Shown one piece after another: positions 15,195-24,073 of a stretch of DNA of 64,000 nt. A program made the position numbers and the translations under genes. The DNA is from Mesorhizobium sp. L-2-11. Its GTDB lineage: Bacteria; Pseudomonadota; Alphaproteobacteria; Rhizobiales; Rhizobiaceae. The stretch is taken from contig NZ_AP023257.1 of the NCBI RefSeq assembly GCF_016756595.1, positions 6,526,001 through 6,590,000 on the forward strand. The letters run 5' to 3'. The first letter of the stretch is position 1. Each line of letters starts with the position of its first letter. The notes beneath the pieces are model-generated. The model saw only the letters and a list, made by a program, of their open reading frames with translations. It did not search any database and had not been told where the DNA came from.

Positions 15195-15757
15195 CCGATA
15201 ATGGGACACCGCACCGGGAAAGCGCGAACCGTCTTCCGCGATCACACCACTGCCATACCGCGCAATTCCTGTTATGTTTGCTCGCGGCGGACCTGATTTC
15301 CGCTTGGCCGGCGCCCATCAGGCAATCTACCCCAACGCCCCCCAACATGGCGCCGGCCACTCTCCACAACCGACAATCTTCACCACCGGCCCGATCTTGG
15401 CCACCAGCACGTCACGCGCGGTCAGGCCGAAGGTTCATACCGCCTCCAGAGCGGCGGACTTTCAGGTCAAAACGCCCCGACTGGCGATTCCGGTCCGACA
15501 GATCGCCTGGAACGACAGCACGATCCGACCTGAACCGCGTCGCGTTCGACCGGGCGACGCGCTTCAGGTTGTTGTTTTTTTGCATGTCGTTACCGCAAAA
15601 CCACTGCACAGCTTTGCGCGACATGCATTAAATCCAGCAAGACGGTAGCAAACCGCGGCCAGAAAGTGTTGAAGACCGTGCCGATCGCATTGAACGCGTC
15701 GCGATCCGGTTGCACTCGGCAAGGCTTGATGATTTGTTGCCGCTTCAAGGAGAATGA
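15195..15757. other. Intergenic region containing repeat copy A
   Basis: About 560 bp. An open frame across it (15191-15631) lacks any family resemblance and reads through a known type of intergenic repeat, so it is not called. The right third carries the composite palindromic repeat described separately; the remainder shows nothing recognisable. Confidence 0.5.
15528..15631 (+). repeat. Composite palindromic intergenic repeat, copy A
   Basis: It consists of two dyads: an arm around CCTGAAnnGCGTCGCG...GACGCGCTTCAGG, followed by TGCATGTCG...CGACATGCA enclosing GCAAAACC and CTGCACA. It aligns almost base for base with the reverse complement of copy C at 62554-62661, with four mismatches over the 50-nt second dyad. 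A decayed copy B is at 57686-57782. Confidence 0.8.
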
Positions 15758-16102
15758 ATGATGCACGAGCCTGCCGGTCAAGACGAATATGGGTCGGCCA
15801 GCCCTTTCGACCCGGACGACCTGACGACGTTGAACGTGATGGGTCCGGGTGTGGCCAGCAACGATTTCGAGAAATACGCGGTCGCCGTCATCATCGTGTT
15901 CGGCGCTCTCATCATTGGCGGCTTGATGGCCGCAAACCTGGCCCTGGGGCACCGCAACGGCTTTCTCTACGCGCTTGGCGGCGCCACCGCGGCGTGGATA
16001 TCGGGAAATGCGCTGCTGCTCGATCGGCCGCGTATCTATGCCCTGTTCGTCGGCATCGCGGCGGTGTTGCTGATTGCGTCCACCATCACGCTGGTCATCT
16101 GA
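15758..16102 (+). CDS. Small membrane protein of unknown function
   Basis: 114 residues with AAGGAG upstream. The N-terminal 38 residues are acidic and soluble (PAGQDEYGSASPFDPDD). Three hydrophobic segments follow: VAVIIVFGALIIGGLMAANLA, FLYALGGATAAWISGNALLL and IYALFVGIAAVLLIASTITL. A second ATG three bases later (15761) could also be used. No family is recognised. It converges on ggt. Confidence 0.65.
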   Translation: MMHEPAGQDEYGSASPFDPDDLTTLNVMGPGVASNDFEKYAVAVIIVFGALIIGGLMAANLALGHRNGFLYALGGATAAWISGNALLLDRPRIYALFVGIAAVLLIASTITLVI

Positions 16103-16255
16103 CGGGTCTGCCGACATTCAGGTGATGCCGGCCTGCGAACGGTGGTTTCCTGCGCTTCGGTACTCGCGTACAGAAAGTACGCTCCGTTCCGGTTCTCGGA
16201 AACCATCGTTCTCGGCGCGGCCTGACCTGAATCTCAACAGACCCGGGCGCGAATT

Positions 16256-17989
16256 CTAATATCCGATCGCCTCGCCGGATGCGGCGCGGCTGTCGATAGC
16301 GCCGTTGTAGCGGGCGCCGCCGCCCTTCTCGATCTCGGCCAGGCTCTTGCCGCCGATCAGGATGCCGGCCGCCTGGCCCCAGGTCGCCTCAGCGGCATCG
16401 AGGCGGTAGCCCATGCCGGCGAGCAGTTTTTCGGTATCGGGCGACAGGCCGAACGGTTCGACATAGACCGTGTCGGGCAGCCATTGGTGGTGGATGCGCG
16501 GCGCGTCGATCGCCTCCTGGATGTTCATGCCGTGATCGACGACGTTGACGATCGCTTCCAGCGTGATGGTGATGATGCGCGATCCGCCGGGGCTGCCGAT
16601 GACCATGAACGGCTTGCCGTCTTTGGCGACGATGGTCGGGCTCATCGACGACAGCGGCGTCTTCTTCGGGGCGATCGCATTCGCCTCACCCTGGACCAGT
16701 CCGTAGAGATTGGGCACGCCCGGTTTCTGGGTGAAATCGTCCATCTCGTTGTTGAGCAGGATGCCGGTGCCGTCGGCGATGACGGCGGCGCCGAAAGCGC
16801 CGTTCAGCGTATAGGTCACCGCGACGGCGTTGCCGTCATTGTCGACGATCGAATAATGCGTCGTCTCCTGGCTCTCGCCAAAACCCTTCGGCATCAGATC
16901 CTGCGACACGCCGGCCCGGAACGGATCGATCTTTTCGCGGATTTCTTTCGCATAGTTCTTGTCGAGCAGCTTTTCGACCGGATTGTCGACGAAGTCGGGA
17001 TCGCCGAGCGCCAAGTTGCGATCGACATAGGCATGGCGCATCGCCTCGACCATGACCCGGACGGTTTCGGCAGAGCCCGCACCGAGATAGGACAGCGGGT
17101 AACCTTCCAGCACGTTGAGGATCTCGCAGATGATGACGCCGCCCGAACTCGGCGGCGGCGACGAGGTGATCTCATAGCCGCGGTAGCTGCAGGTCACCGG
17201 TTTTAGCTCGCGGACCGCGTAGGTCTCGAAATCCGCCTTGGCCAGAATACCGCCCTTTTGCGCGCTCGCCTTGACGATGCTGTCGGCGATCGGTCCTTTG
17301 TAGAAGGCATCGCGACCGCGTTCCGAAATCGCCGACAGCGAAGCGGCGAGATCGGCCTGGACGAGGCGCTCGCCGACGACATAAGGCTTGCCGTCCGGCT
17401 TCAGGAAGATGGCGGCCGCGGCCGGGTCCCTGGCCAGCCGCTCGGCGCCGCCTTCGAGCGAGGCGACATCGCCCTGCTCCAGCACAAAACCGTCCCTGGC
17501 ATAGCGGATGGCCGGCGCCATCAAGTCCTGCCGCGTCAGCGTGCCGTATTTTTCCCGGGCGGTCTCGAAGCCGGCCACCGAGCCCGGCACGCCGACAGCG
17601 AGATAGCCGTCGAGGCTGGCGCCTTTGATCGGCTTGCCGTCCTTGTCGAGATACATGGTTTTCGTCGAGGCGAGCGGCGCGCGCTCGCGGAAATCGAGGA
17701 ACGTCGAGCGGCCGTCCTTGAAGCGGATGGTCATGAAGCCGCCACCGCCGATATTGCCGGCGTTTGGATAGACCACAGCCAGCGCGTAGCCGACGGCGAC
17801 TGCGGCATCGACGGCGTTGCCACCCTTCTTCAGCACCTCGACGCCGACTTCCGACGCCAGATGCTGGGCGGTCACCACCATGCCATGCTCGCCCTTCGCC
17901 GGCTGCGGCGAGGCGGCCAATGCGGCCGCCAGCGGCGCAAAGGTCAAGGTGAGGGAAAGACTGAGTGCGATTAGGGTGCGGCGGTGCAT
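16256..17989 (-). CDS. ggt: Gamma-glutamyltransferase
   Basis: 577 residues. The enzyme cleaves gamma-glutamyl bonds of glutathione and related peptides in the periplasm. The ATG at 17989 is chosen because it opens a clear signal peptide (RRTLIALSLSLTLTFAPLAAALA); the longer frame to 18088 has no such feature. GGGGFMTIRF and the autoprocessing site ETTHYSIVDNDG are visible, with predicted nucleophile Thr376 starting the small subunit. The DGNAVAVTYTLN and GSPGGSRI segments of the active site are also present. It is normal length and monocistronic. Palindromic repeats lie upstream. Confidence 0.95.
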   Translation of the reverse strand: MHRRTLIALSLSLTLTFAPLAAALAASPQPAKGEHGMVVTAQHLASEVGVEVLKKGGNAVDAAVAVGYALAVVYPNAGNIGGGGFMTIRFKDGRSTFLDFRERAPLASTKTMYLDKDGKPIKGASLDGYLAVGVPGSVAGFETAREKYGTLTRQDLMAPAIRYARDGFVLEQGDVASLEGGAERLARDPAAAAIFLKPDGKPYVVGERLVQADLAASLSAISERGRDAFYKGPIADSIVKASAQKGGILAKADFETYAVRELKPVTCSYRGYEITSSPPPSSGGVIICEILNVLEGYPLSYLGAGSAETVRVMVEAMRHAYVDRNLALGDPDFVDNPVEKLLDKNYAKEIREKIDPFRAGVSQDLMPKGFGESQETTHYSIVDNDGNAVAVTYTLNGAFGAAVIADGTGILLNNEMDDFTQKPGVPNLYGLVQGEANAIAPKKTPLSSMSPTIVAKDGKPFMVIGSPGGSRIITITLEAIVNVVDHGMNIQEAIDAPRIHHQWLPDTVYVEPFGLSPDTEKLLAGMGYRLDAAEATWGQAAGILIGGKSLAEIEKGGGARYNGAIDSRAASGEAIGY

Positions 17990-18104
17990 GGCCCGTTCTC
18001 CGAGGCGTGGGACGCGCCTAGAAGAAACTGTTAGAGCGGGCGAGTCTACTGACAATGATGCGAGAAAGGCGAGGCTTGTACCTTCCACGAACTCTCAAGA
18101 CCTG

Positions 18105-18313
18105 GGTTCCTCGCCCGCCGCGAAGCGGGGGAGAGGTGGCCGCGAAGCGGCCGGAGAGGGGGCTTGGTAGAGCGCAGCCCCCTCTCCGTCTCGGCTTCGC
18201 CGAGCCACCTCTCCCCACTTTCGTGGGGCGAGGAACCAAAGCTGGATGAAGCCGCGATCCTTCCCACCCCCCCTCTGTCCTGCCGGACATCTCCCCCGCA
18301 AGCGGGGGAGATC
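18105..18313. repeat. Intergenic palindromic repeats between ggt and rhaI
   Basis: Two units. The first is bounded by GGTTCCTCGCCC (18105-18116) and its inverted copy ending at 18237, and contains inner dyads such as GGCCGCGAAGCGGCC. The second runs to CTCCCCCGCAAGCGGGGGAG (18291-18310). They belong to the GGGGAG-type palindromic intergenic families common in Mesorhizobium and its relatives. They fill most of the 410-bp gap, leaving little room for a ggt promoter except at 17990-18100. Confidence 0.75.
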
Positions 18314-18401
18314 GGATTTCGCCGTCGGTTTTCGCCAACTTCCAACGCTGAAGGCAGGCAAGCCTTTTCGCTTCAGGCGGGTTTTTCGTTTCAGGCCGCA
18401 C

Positions 18402-19694
18402 TCAAACAATCCCGCCGCCGCCACTTGCAACTGGCGGCCGTTCCGCTGCGACCTTGGCTCGGTAGCCGGCGGCTCGGTAGGCGGCGACCGGATCGATGGC
18501 GCCGCCTGTGTTCAGCCGCGCCACGGCGAGGATCGGCTCGACATCAGTGCGATAGGCGGCTTTCAGCGTCTGCGTCGCCATCAGCGCGTCATTGGCGTCC
18601 TGATAGACCTCCAGCGCCTTGCGGTCGACCAGCAGCGCCTGCGCATAGGCGCGCTGCACCTCGACCGCCGACAGCATCAGGCTTTCGATCGGATCGGTGA
18701 CATTGTGGCTCTGGTCGAGCATGTGCGCCGGATCAAAACCTTCGGCACCGGAAAGCTCGGCATCGACCAGTTCGTTGAAGACGAGGAACAGCCGGTAGGG
18801 ATCGATGGAGCCGGCGTCGAGATCGTCGTCGCCATATTTCGAATCGTTGAAATGAAAGCCGCCGAGTTTCTTGAACTGGATCAGCCGGGACACGATCATC
18901 TCGATGTTAACGTTGGGCGCGTGATGGCCGAGGTCGACCAGGCAGAAGGCCTTGTCGCCGAGTTCCTTGGCGATGATGTAGTTGGTGCCCCAATCCTGCA
19001 CGACCGTCGAATAGAAGGCCGGCTCGTACATCTTGTGCTCGGTGAACAGCTTCCAGTCGTCAGGCAGTCCGGCGTAGATCTGCTTCATCGCGTCGAGATA
19101 GCGCTCGAACGCCTTGGCGAAATTGACCTGGCCGGGAAAGTTCGAGCCGTCGCCGATCCATACCGTCAGTGCCTTGGAGCCGAGCGTCTTGCCGATCTCG
19201 ATGCATTCGAGATTGTGCTCGACCGCCTGCCGGCGGGTGCCGGCGTCGGCATGCGACAGCGAGCCGAACTTGTAGGACAGTTTTTGGTCACTGGCGTCGG
19301 AGAAGGTGTTGGAGTTCATGGCGTCGAAGCCAAGGCCGAAGCGCGAGGCCGCCTGTTTCAGACGGTCCGGGTCGGCCTTGTCCCAGGGAATGTGCAGCGA
19401 GACGGTGGGTGTGGCCTGCGTCAACTGCCGGATCACGGCGCAGTCCTCGATCTTGTCGAAGATATCGCGCGGCTCGCCAGCGCCGGGAAAGCGGGCAAAG
19501 CGGGTGCCACCGGTGCCGACGCCCCAGGACGGGATCGCCACAGCGAATTTTTCGACCTTGTCGCGGATGGCGTCGACGGCGATGCCGCGGCGGTCGAGGC
19601 GTTCGCCGAGTGCATCGTAATCGCGCTTGAGCTCGGCTTCGCGCGCGGCGTTGTCCTTGTCGACGATGTCGGCGGAGATGATGGTTTCGGACAT
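18402..19694 (-). CDS. rhaI: L-rhamnose isomerase (rhizobial RhaI type)
   Basis: 430 residues of a TIM-barrel sugar isomerase converting L-rhamnose to L-rhamnulose in the cytoplasm. Metal and substrate residues are visible in WIGDGSNFPGQ, FTEHKMYEP, DLGHHAPNVNIE and HFNDSKYGDDDLD. It is the RhaI family of rhizobia, distinct from E. coli RhaA. It lies downstream of rhaD on the same strand with a 150-bp gap filled by a palindromic repeat, and forms the rhaDI transcription unit known from R. leguminosarum. Confidence 0.93.
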   Translation of the reverse strand: MSETIISADIVDKDNAAREAELKRDYDALGERLDRRGIAVDAIRDKVEKFAVAIPSWGVGTGGTRFARFPGAGEPRDIFDKIEDCAVIRQLTQATPTVSLHIPWDKADPDRLKQAASRFGLGFDAMNSNTFSDASDQKLSYKFGSLSHADAGTRRQAVEHNLECIEIGKTLGSKALTVWIGDGSNFPGQVNFAKAFERYLDAMKQIYAGLPDDWKLFTEHKMYEPAFYSTVVQDWGTNYIIAKELGDKAFCLVDLGHHAPNVNIEMIVSRLIQFKKLGGFHFNDSKYGDDDLDAGSIDPYRLFLVFNELVDAELSGAEGFDPAHMLDQSHNVTDPIESLMLSAVEVQRAYAQALLVDRKALEVYQDANDALMATQTLKAAYRTDVEPILAVARLNTGGAIDPVAAYRAAGYRAKVAAERPPVASGGGGIV

Positions 19695-19727
19695 GGGTGC
19701 TTCCTCCCAAATGCTTTCGGTTGGCGC

Positions 19728-19840
19728 TGCCCCTCGTGGGGAGGGTGGCCCGCAAGGCCGGGCGGGGGTACCCCCACCCCGTCAGGCATTCCCCGCTTCG
19801 CGGTGACTGCCCGCCGACCCTCCCCACAAGGGGGAGGGTA
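19728..19840. repeat. Palindromic intergenic repeat between rhaD and rhaI
   Basis: It is bounded by CCTCGTGGGGAGGGT and the inverted ACCCTCCCCACAAGG (14 of 15), with an inner GGCCCGCAAGGCCGGGC dyad. It sits inside the rhaD-rhaI transcript and could form a processing or attenuation structure. It belongs to the same broad GGGGAGGGT class of rhizobial intergenic repeats. Confidence 0.75.
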
Positions 19841-19844
19841 AAAG

Positions 19845-21947
19845 CTAGCGCGTAAAACTCTGGGCGTTGCCGGCGTCGACATTGACGATGTTACCGGTCG
19901 ACTTGGCCGACATGTCGGAGGCGAAGAAATAGATCGCCTCGGCGATGTCTTCGGGGAATACCGAACGCTTCAGCATCGAGCGCGAGCGATAATGCTCCTC
20001 GAGGTCGTCGGTCGACATCTTGTAGGCGGCGGCGCGTTGTTCCTTCCACTCGCCGGTCCAGATCTTCGAGCCGCGCAGCACGGCGTCGGGATTGACGACA
20101 TTGACCCTGATCTGCGCTTCCGCGCCCTCCAGCGCCAGGCAGCGCGCCAGATGGATTTCGGCGGCCTTGGCGGTGCAATAGGCCGCGGCGTTGGGCGATG
20201 CCGCAAGCCCGTTCTTGGAGGCGACGAAGACGACATTGCCGCCGATCTTCTGCGCCCGGAACAGCCGGAATGCTTCGCGCGAAGCGAGGAAATAGCCGGT
20301 CGACAAGATGTCCATGTTCTTGTTCCACAGCGCCAGCGTCGTCTCCTCGATCGGCGCCGAGGTTGCCAGGCCGGCATTCGACACCAGAATATCGATGCCG
20401 CCGAACTCGACCGCCGTTTCGGCGAAACCGGAGACCACCTGGTCCTCTGAGGTGACGTCGATCACCACCGGCCGCACGAAATCCTTGCCATAGGCCTTGG
20501 CCAAGTCGTCATTGGCGCTGGCAAGGGCTGTCTCGTCGATGTCGGCCAGCACGACGCAGGCGCCCTCGCGCAGCAACCGGTTGGCCGTCGCCCGGCCGAT
20601 GCCGCCGGCACCGCCGGTGACCAGCGCGATCTGGCCGGCAAGCGATTTCGGCTTGGGCAGGCGCTGCAGCTTTGCCTCTTCGAGCAGCCAGTATTCGATG
20701 TCGAACGCTTCCTGCTCGGGCAGTCCGACATAGGTCGACACCGTCGAGGCGCCGCGCATGACATTGATGGCGTTGACGTAGAATTCGCCCGAAATGCGCG
20801 CCGTCGCCTTGTCGCCGGCGAAGGTGAACATGCCGACGCCGGGCATCAGATAGACCACGGCGTTCGGATCACGCACCGGTGGCGAATCCGCATGCTTGCA
20901 CCTGTCATAATAGGCCTGGTAGCCAACGCGATACTGCGCCAAATCGTCGGCGAGGCGAGCGATGACGGCGTCGACATCGGGATTTTTGGGATCGAATTCG
21001 ATGACCAGCGGCCGAATCTTGGTGCGCAGGAAATGATCCGGGCAGGAGGTGCCGAGCGCCGCGAGCGGGCGCAAATCCTTCGAATTGACGAATTCGAGCA
21101 CGGCCGGCGAATCGTCGAAATGGCCAAGCTTGTGGCTTTTCTCCGAAATCAGGCCGCGGATCCTCGGCATCAGTCTTGCCGCAACGGCGCGACGCGCCAG
21201 TGCGTCGAGCGATTTTACGACTTCACCACCGAAGATCGGCTTGCCTTCAGACTTGCGTTCGAACCATTCGATCGCCTGGTTGATCACCGAGATCGTCGTC
21301 TCGTAGCATTCCCGAGGGCTGTCGCCCCAGGTGAACAGGCCGTGGCTTGCCAGCACTACGCCCTTGGCTTCAGGGTTCTCGAGGCAGAATTTTTCCAGCC
21401 ACAGGCCGAGTTCGAAGCCCGGGCGCTTCCATGGCAGCCAGCCGATCGCATCGCCGAAGATCTCCCTGGTCAGCGCCTGCGAATCCTTGGCGGCGGCAAT
21501 CGCGATGATGGCGTCGGGATGCATGTGGTCGACATGCGGCTTCGGCACGAAGGCATGCAGCGGCGTGTCGATCGAGGCCGCGCGCGGGTTAAGATCGAAG
21601 GTGCAATGGGGCAGATAGCCGACCATCTCGTCCTCGTGCTCGAGGCCGCGATAGAGACCCTTAAGCGCGCGCAACTTATCCATGTAGAGCGTGGCGAAGC
21701 CGTCTATTTTAATCGAGGCGCTGTCGCCGCCCGAGCCCTTCACCCACAGCACTTCCACGCTTTCGCCGGTGAGCGGATCCTTTTGCCAGATTTTTGAGGA
21801 GGTGTTGCCGCCGCCATAGTTGGTGACGCGCTTGTCGGAGCCAAGGACATTCGAGCGATAGACGAGACGTTCCGGCTCGCTCATTTCAAGGACCTTCGCC
21901 TCATCCCAAAGATTGGCGAGGCGCGTGCCGGAGCGCTTGTCGAGCAT
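19845..21947 (-). CDS. rhaD: Bifunctional rhamnulose-1-phosphate aldolase / short-chain dehydrogenase
   Basis: 700 residues from ATG 21947, with GGGAGGATT upstream; the frame runs on to 22034 but without a start signal. The N-terminal part (about 1-400) is a class II aldolase: VTNYGGGNTSSK, metal-binding VDHMHPDAI and LASHGLFTWGD. The C-terminal part is an NAD-dependent dehydrogenase: TGGAGGIGR at about residue 440, and YCTAKAA as the Tyr-x3-Lys catalytic pair. The fusion splits rhamnulose phosphate to dihydroxyacetone phosphate and lactaldehyde and presumably oxidises or reduces the latter. It is divergent from rhaR and controlled from the shared region at 21948-22139. Confidence 0.95.
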   Translation of the reverse strand: MLDKRSGTRLANLWDEAKVLEMSEPERLVYRSNVLGSDKRVTNYGGGNTSSKIWQKDPLTGESVEVLWVKGSGGDSASIKIDGFATLYMDKLRALKGLYRGLEHEDEMVGYLPHCTFDLNPRAASIDTPLHAFVPKPHVDHMHPDAIIAIAAAKDSQALTREIFGDAIGWLPWKRPGFELGLWLEKFCLENPEAKGVVLASHGLFTWGDSPRECYETTISVINQAIEWFERKSEGKPIFGGEVVKSLDALARRAVAARLMPRIRGLISEKSHKLGHFDDSPAVLEFVNSKDLRPLAALGTSCPDHFLRTKIRPLVIEFDPKNPDVDAVIARLADDLAQYRVGYQAYYDRCKHADSPPVRDPNAVVYLMPGVGMFTFAGDKATARISGEFYVNAINVMRGASTVSTYVGLPEQEAFDIEYWLLEEAKLQRLPKPKSLAGQIALVTGGAGGIGRATANRLLREGACVVLADIDETALASANDDLAKAYGKDFVRPVVIDVTSEDQVVSGFAETAVEFGGIDILVSNAGLATSAPIEETTLALWNKNMDILSTGYFLASREAFRLFRAQKIGGNVVFVASKNGLAASPNAAAYCTAKAAEIHLARCLALEGAEAQIRVNVVNPDAVLRGSKIWTGEWKEQRAAAYKMSTDDLEEHYRSRSMLKRSVFPEDIAEAIYFFASDMSAKSTGNIVNVDAGNAQSFTR

Positions 21948-22024
21948 AGGTAATCCTCCCGTGACGTGAGACGCGCAAAAAGGCGCGACCCCTTTGGTCC
22001 GAATTTCTACGCAAGCGGCGGCGT

Positions 22025-22121
22025 TGTCAATCACAAACGATCAATATCAATCATATTGCACTGCACAATGGATTTATCTGATCGGAAATGATTGACACTG
22101 CGCGTTTTGGGTGCCTAGATG
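22025..22121. promoter_or_regulatory. Divergent rhaD / rhaR promoter region with a 9-bp dyad
   Basis: TGTCAATCA at 22025-22033 and its exact inverse TGATTGACA at 22089-22097 each contain a TTGACA -35-like box, one facing each way. On plus, TTGACA (22092-22097) is followed after 18 bp by TAGATG. On minus, TTGACA is followed after 15 bp by TAGAAA. Between them are repeated ATCAAT motifs (GATCAATATCAATCAT), a likely site for the DeoR-type RhaR. The assignments are by eye only. Confidence 0.5.
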
Positions 22122-22139
22122 TGCTGGCAGGGAGGAACC

Positions 22140-22949
22140 ATGCACGAAAAAGAACGCCACAGGATCATTTTGTCCGCCGTCCAGGAAAAGCCTGTGGTGA
22201 CGGTGCAGGAGATGGTCGACCTGACGGACTCGTCCGAGGCGACGATCCGGCGCGACATCGCCGCATTGCATGTGCAAAAGCGCCTGCGCCGCGTGCGCGG
22301 CGGCGCCGAGGCGATCACCCCGCCGCAATTCATCGGCCTTGCCGGCCGGCCTTTTTCCGTCAACGAGACGATCAACGCTGCGCAGAAGCGGGCGATCGCG
22401 CGGGACGCCGTGGAACTATGCAAGGACGGCGAGCCGATCATCATCAATGGCGGCACCACCACCTTCCAGATGGTGCATTTCCTGACCGGCCGCCGGATGC
22501 CGATCTTCACCAACTCCTTCCCGATCGCCGAGCACCTGCTCAAGCACTCGAAGAACACGGTGATGCTGTCGGGCGGCACCATCTACCGCGAGCAGAACAT
22601 CATCCTGTCGCCCTTCGACAATGATGTGACGCGAAATTTCTATGCGCGCCGCATGTTCATGGGCGCGCAAGGGCTCGGGCCGCTCGGCCTGATGGAAGGC
22701 GATCCGCTGCTGATCCAGGCCGAGCAGAAACTGATCGATCAGGCCGACGAACTGGTGGTGCTGGTCGACTCGTCAAAATTCCGCAAACGCTCGAGCCTGA
22801 TCCTGTGCGGTCTCACGCGCATCGCCACCGTCATCACCGACGACGGCGTCGAGGATCGCGAGGCCAAGATGTTGGAGGCCGCCGGAGTGACGCTGGTCGT
22901 CGCCCGCACAACGGCAGCCAATAGGGAAGAATCTTCGCTGCAGGCCTGA
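22140..22949 (+). CDS. rhaR: DeoR-family transcriptional regulator of rhamnose genes
   Basis: 269 residues from ATG 22140 with GGAGG upstream; an earlier in-frame start at 22119 lacks a site. The N-terminal HTH (VTVQEMVDLTDSSEATIRRDI, then LRRVRGGAE) is the DeoR signature. The C-terminal sensor domain carries NGGTTTFQMVHFL and DSSKFRKRSSL, the phospho-sugar-binding pattern of DeoR proteins. In R. leguminosarum the homologous gene heads rhaRSTPQUK and represses both divergent operons. The inducer is probably a rhamnose metabolite, which is inference. Confidence 0.9.
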   Translation: MHEKERHRIILSAVQEKPVVTVQEMVDLTDSSEATIRRDIAALHVQKRLRRVRGGAEAITPPQFIGLAGRPFSVNETINAAQKRAIARDAVELCKDGEPIIINGGTTTFQMVHFLTGRRMPIFTNSFPIAEHLLKHSKNTVMLSGGTIYREQNIILSPFDNDVTRNFYARRMFMGAQGLGPLGLMEGDPLLIQAEQKLIDQADELVVLVDSSKFRKRSSLILCGLTRIATVITDDGVEDREAKMLEAAGVTLVVARTTAANREESSLQA

Positions 22950-22994
22950 GGCTCGCAGCGGCGATGGAATGCAACGCTCAAGGGAGGATATTCG

Positions 22995-23990
22995 ATGAGC
23001 TTTCTGAAGAAATTGATGGTTACGGCGGCGTTCTCCGCCGCCATGTTCGTGAATGCCGCCTATGCCGAGAACGTAAAAATCGCGCTGGTGGTGAAGTCGC
23101 TCGGCAATGGCTTCTTCGATGCCGCCAACAAGGGCGCCGAAGAGGCTGCCAAGGAGCTTGGCGACGTTGACATCATCTACACCGGCCCGACCAAGGCGAC
23201 CGCCGAAGCCCAGATCGAGGTGATCAACTCGCTGATCGCCCAAAAAGTCGACGCGATCGCCATTTCGGCCAATGATGCCGACGCGCTGGTGCCGGCGCTG
23301 AAGAAGGCGATGGATCGCGGCATCACCGTCATCTCGTGGGATTCGGGCGTCGCTCCGGAAGGCCGCCAGCTTCACCTCAACCCGTCGGACACCAACCTGA
23401 TCGGCGAGACCATCATCAAGCTTGCCGCCGACTATCTGCCGGAAGGCGGCGATGTCGCCATCCTGTCGGCTTCGTCGACTGCGACCAACCAGAACGCCTG
23501 GATCGACGCGGCCAAGAAGGTGCTGCCGGAGAAATTCCCGAAGATCAATCTAGTCGCCACCGTCTATGGCGACGACGACTCGGCCAAGAGCACGGACGAG
23601 GCCAAGGGCCTGCTGAAGTCCTATCCAAACCTCAAGGCGATCATCGCACCGACCACGGTCGGCGTCGTGGCCGCCGCGCAGGTGGTGACCGACCAGGGCC
23701 TGATCGGCAAGGTCAACGTCACCGGCCTGGCGCTGCCGTCGGAGTTCAAGAAGTTCATCGACAACGGCGCCAGCCAGGCGGTCGCACTGTGGAACCCGAT
23801 CGATCTCGGCTACTCGGCCGTCTACCTCGCCCATGATTTGGCGGTGAAGAAGGAAGAAGCCAAGCCGGGTGCGACGCTGTCGATCGGCCGCGTTGGAAAA
23901 GTCACGCTCGACGACACCAATTCGGCTGCGATGGCGCCGCCCTTCAAGTTCGACAAGTCGAACATCGAAGAGTTCTCCAAGATCTATTGA
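22995..23990 (+). CDS. rhaS: Rhamnose ABC transporter substrate-binding protein
   Basis: 331 residues with a signal peptide (KKLMVTAAFSAAMFVNAAYA) and the pentose/hexose-binding fold of CUT2 binding proteins: IALVVKSLGNGFFDAANKGA, VDAIAISANDADAL and VISWDSGV. GGGAGG precedes the ATG. It follows rhaR by 45 nt and precedes the ATPase gene. A strong hairpin lies just beyond its stop. It captures rhamnose in the periplasm for the RhaT-P-Q transporter; ligand identity rests on the operon. Confidence 0.93.
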   Translation: MSFLKKLMVTAAFSAAMFVNAAYAENVKIALVVKSLGNGFFDAANKGAEEAAKELGDVDIIYTGPTKATAEAQIEVINSLIAQKVDAIAISANDADALVPALKKAMDRGITVISWDSGVAPEGRQLHLNPSDTNLIGETIIKLAADYLPEGGDVAILSASSTATNQNAWIDAAKKVLPEKFPKINLVATVYGDDDSAKSTDEAKGLLKSYPNLKAIIAPTTVGVVAAAQVVTDQGLIGKVNVTGLALPSEFKKFIDNGASQAVALWNPIDLGYSAVYLAHDLAVKKEEAKPGATLSIGRVGKVTLDDTNSAAMAPPFKFDKSNIEEFSKIY

Positions 23991-24011
23991 TCCTGGAGCG
24001 CTTCAAGCCGG

Positions 24012-24037
24012 CGCGGCGGAACTCAAGTTCCGCCGCG
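24012..24037 (+). terminator. Intercistronic hairpin after rhaS
   Basis: CGCGGCGGAAC and GTTCCGCCGCG form a perfect 11-bp stem with a TCAA loop. No T-run follows, so it is more likely an RNA-stabilising or partial-termination structure that raises rhaS over the downstream genes than a full terminator. Confidence 0.6.
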
Positions 24038-24073
24038 TCCTCAAACGGACCTGCTTCAGGGCTTGATACGACC

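Noticed and set aside
15191..15631. 146-codon ORF
   Set aside because: Reads into an intergenic repeat, is rich in Arg/Pro/Ser with no pattern, and has no ribosome site.
18246..19841. 531-codon plus-strand ORF
   Set aside because: Antisense to rhaI and passes through intergenic repeats; no family motifs, whereas rhaI has clear ones.
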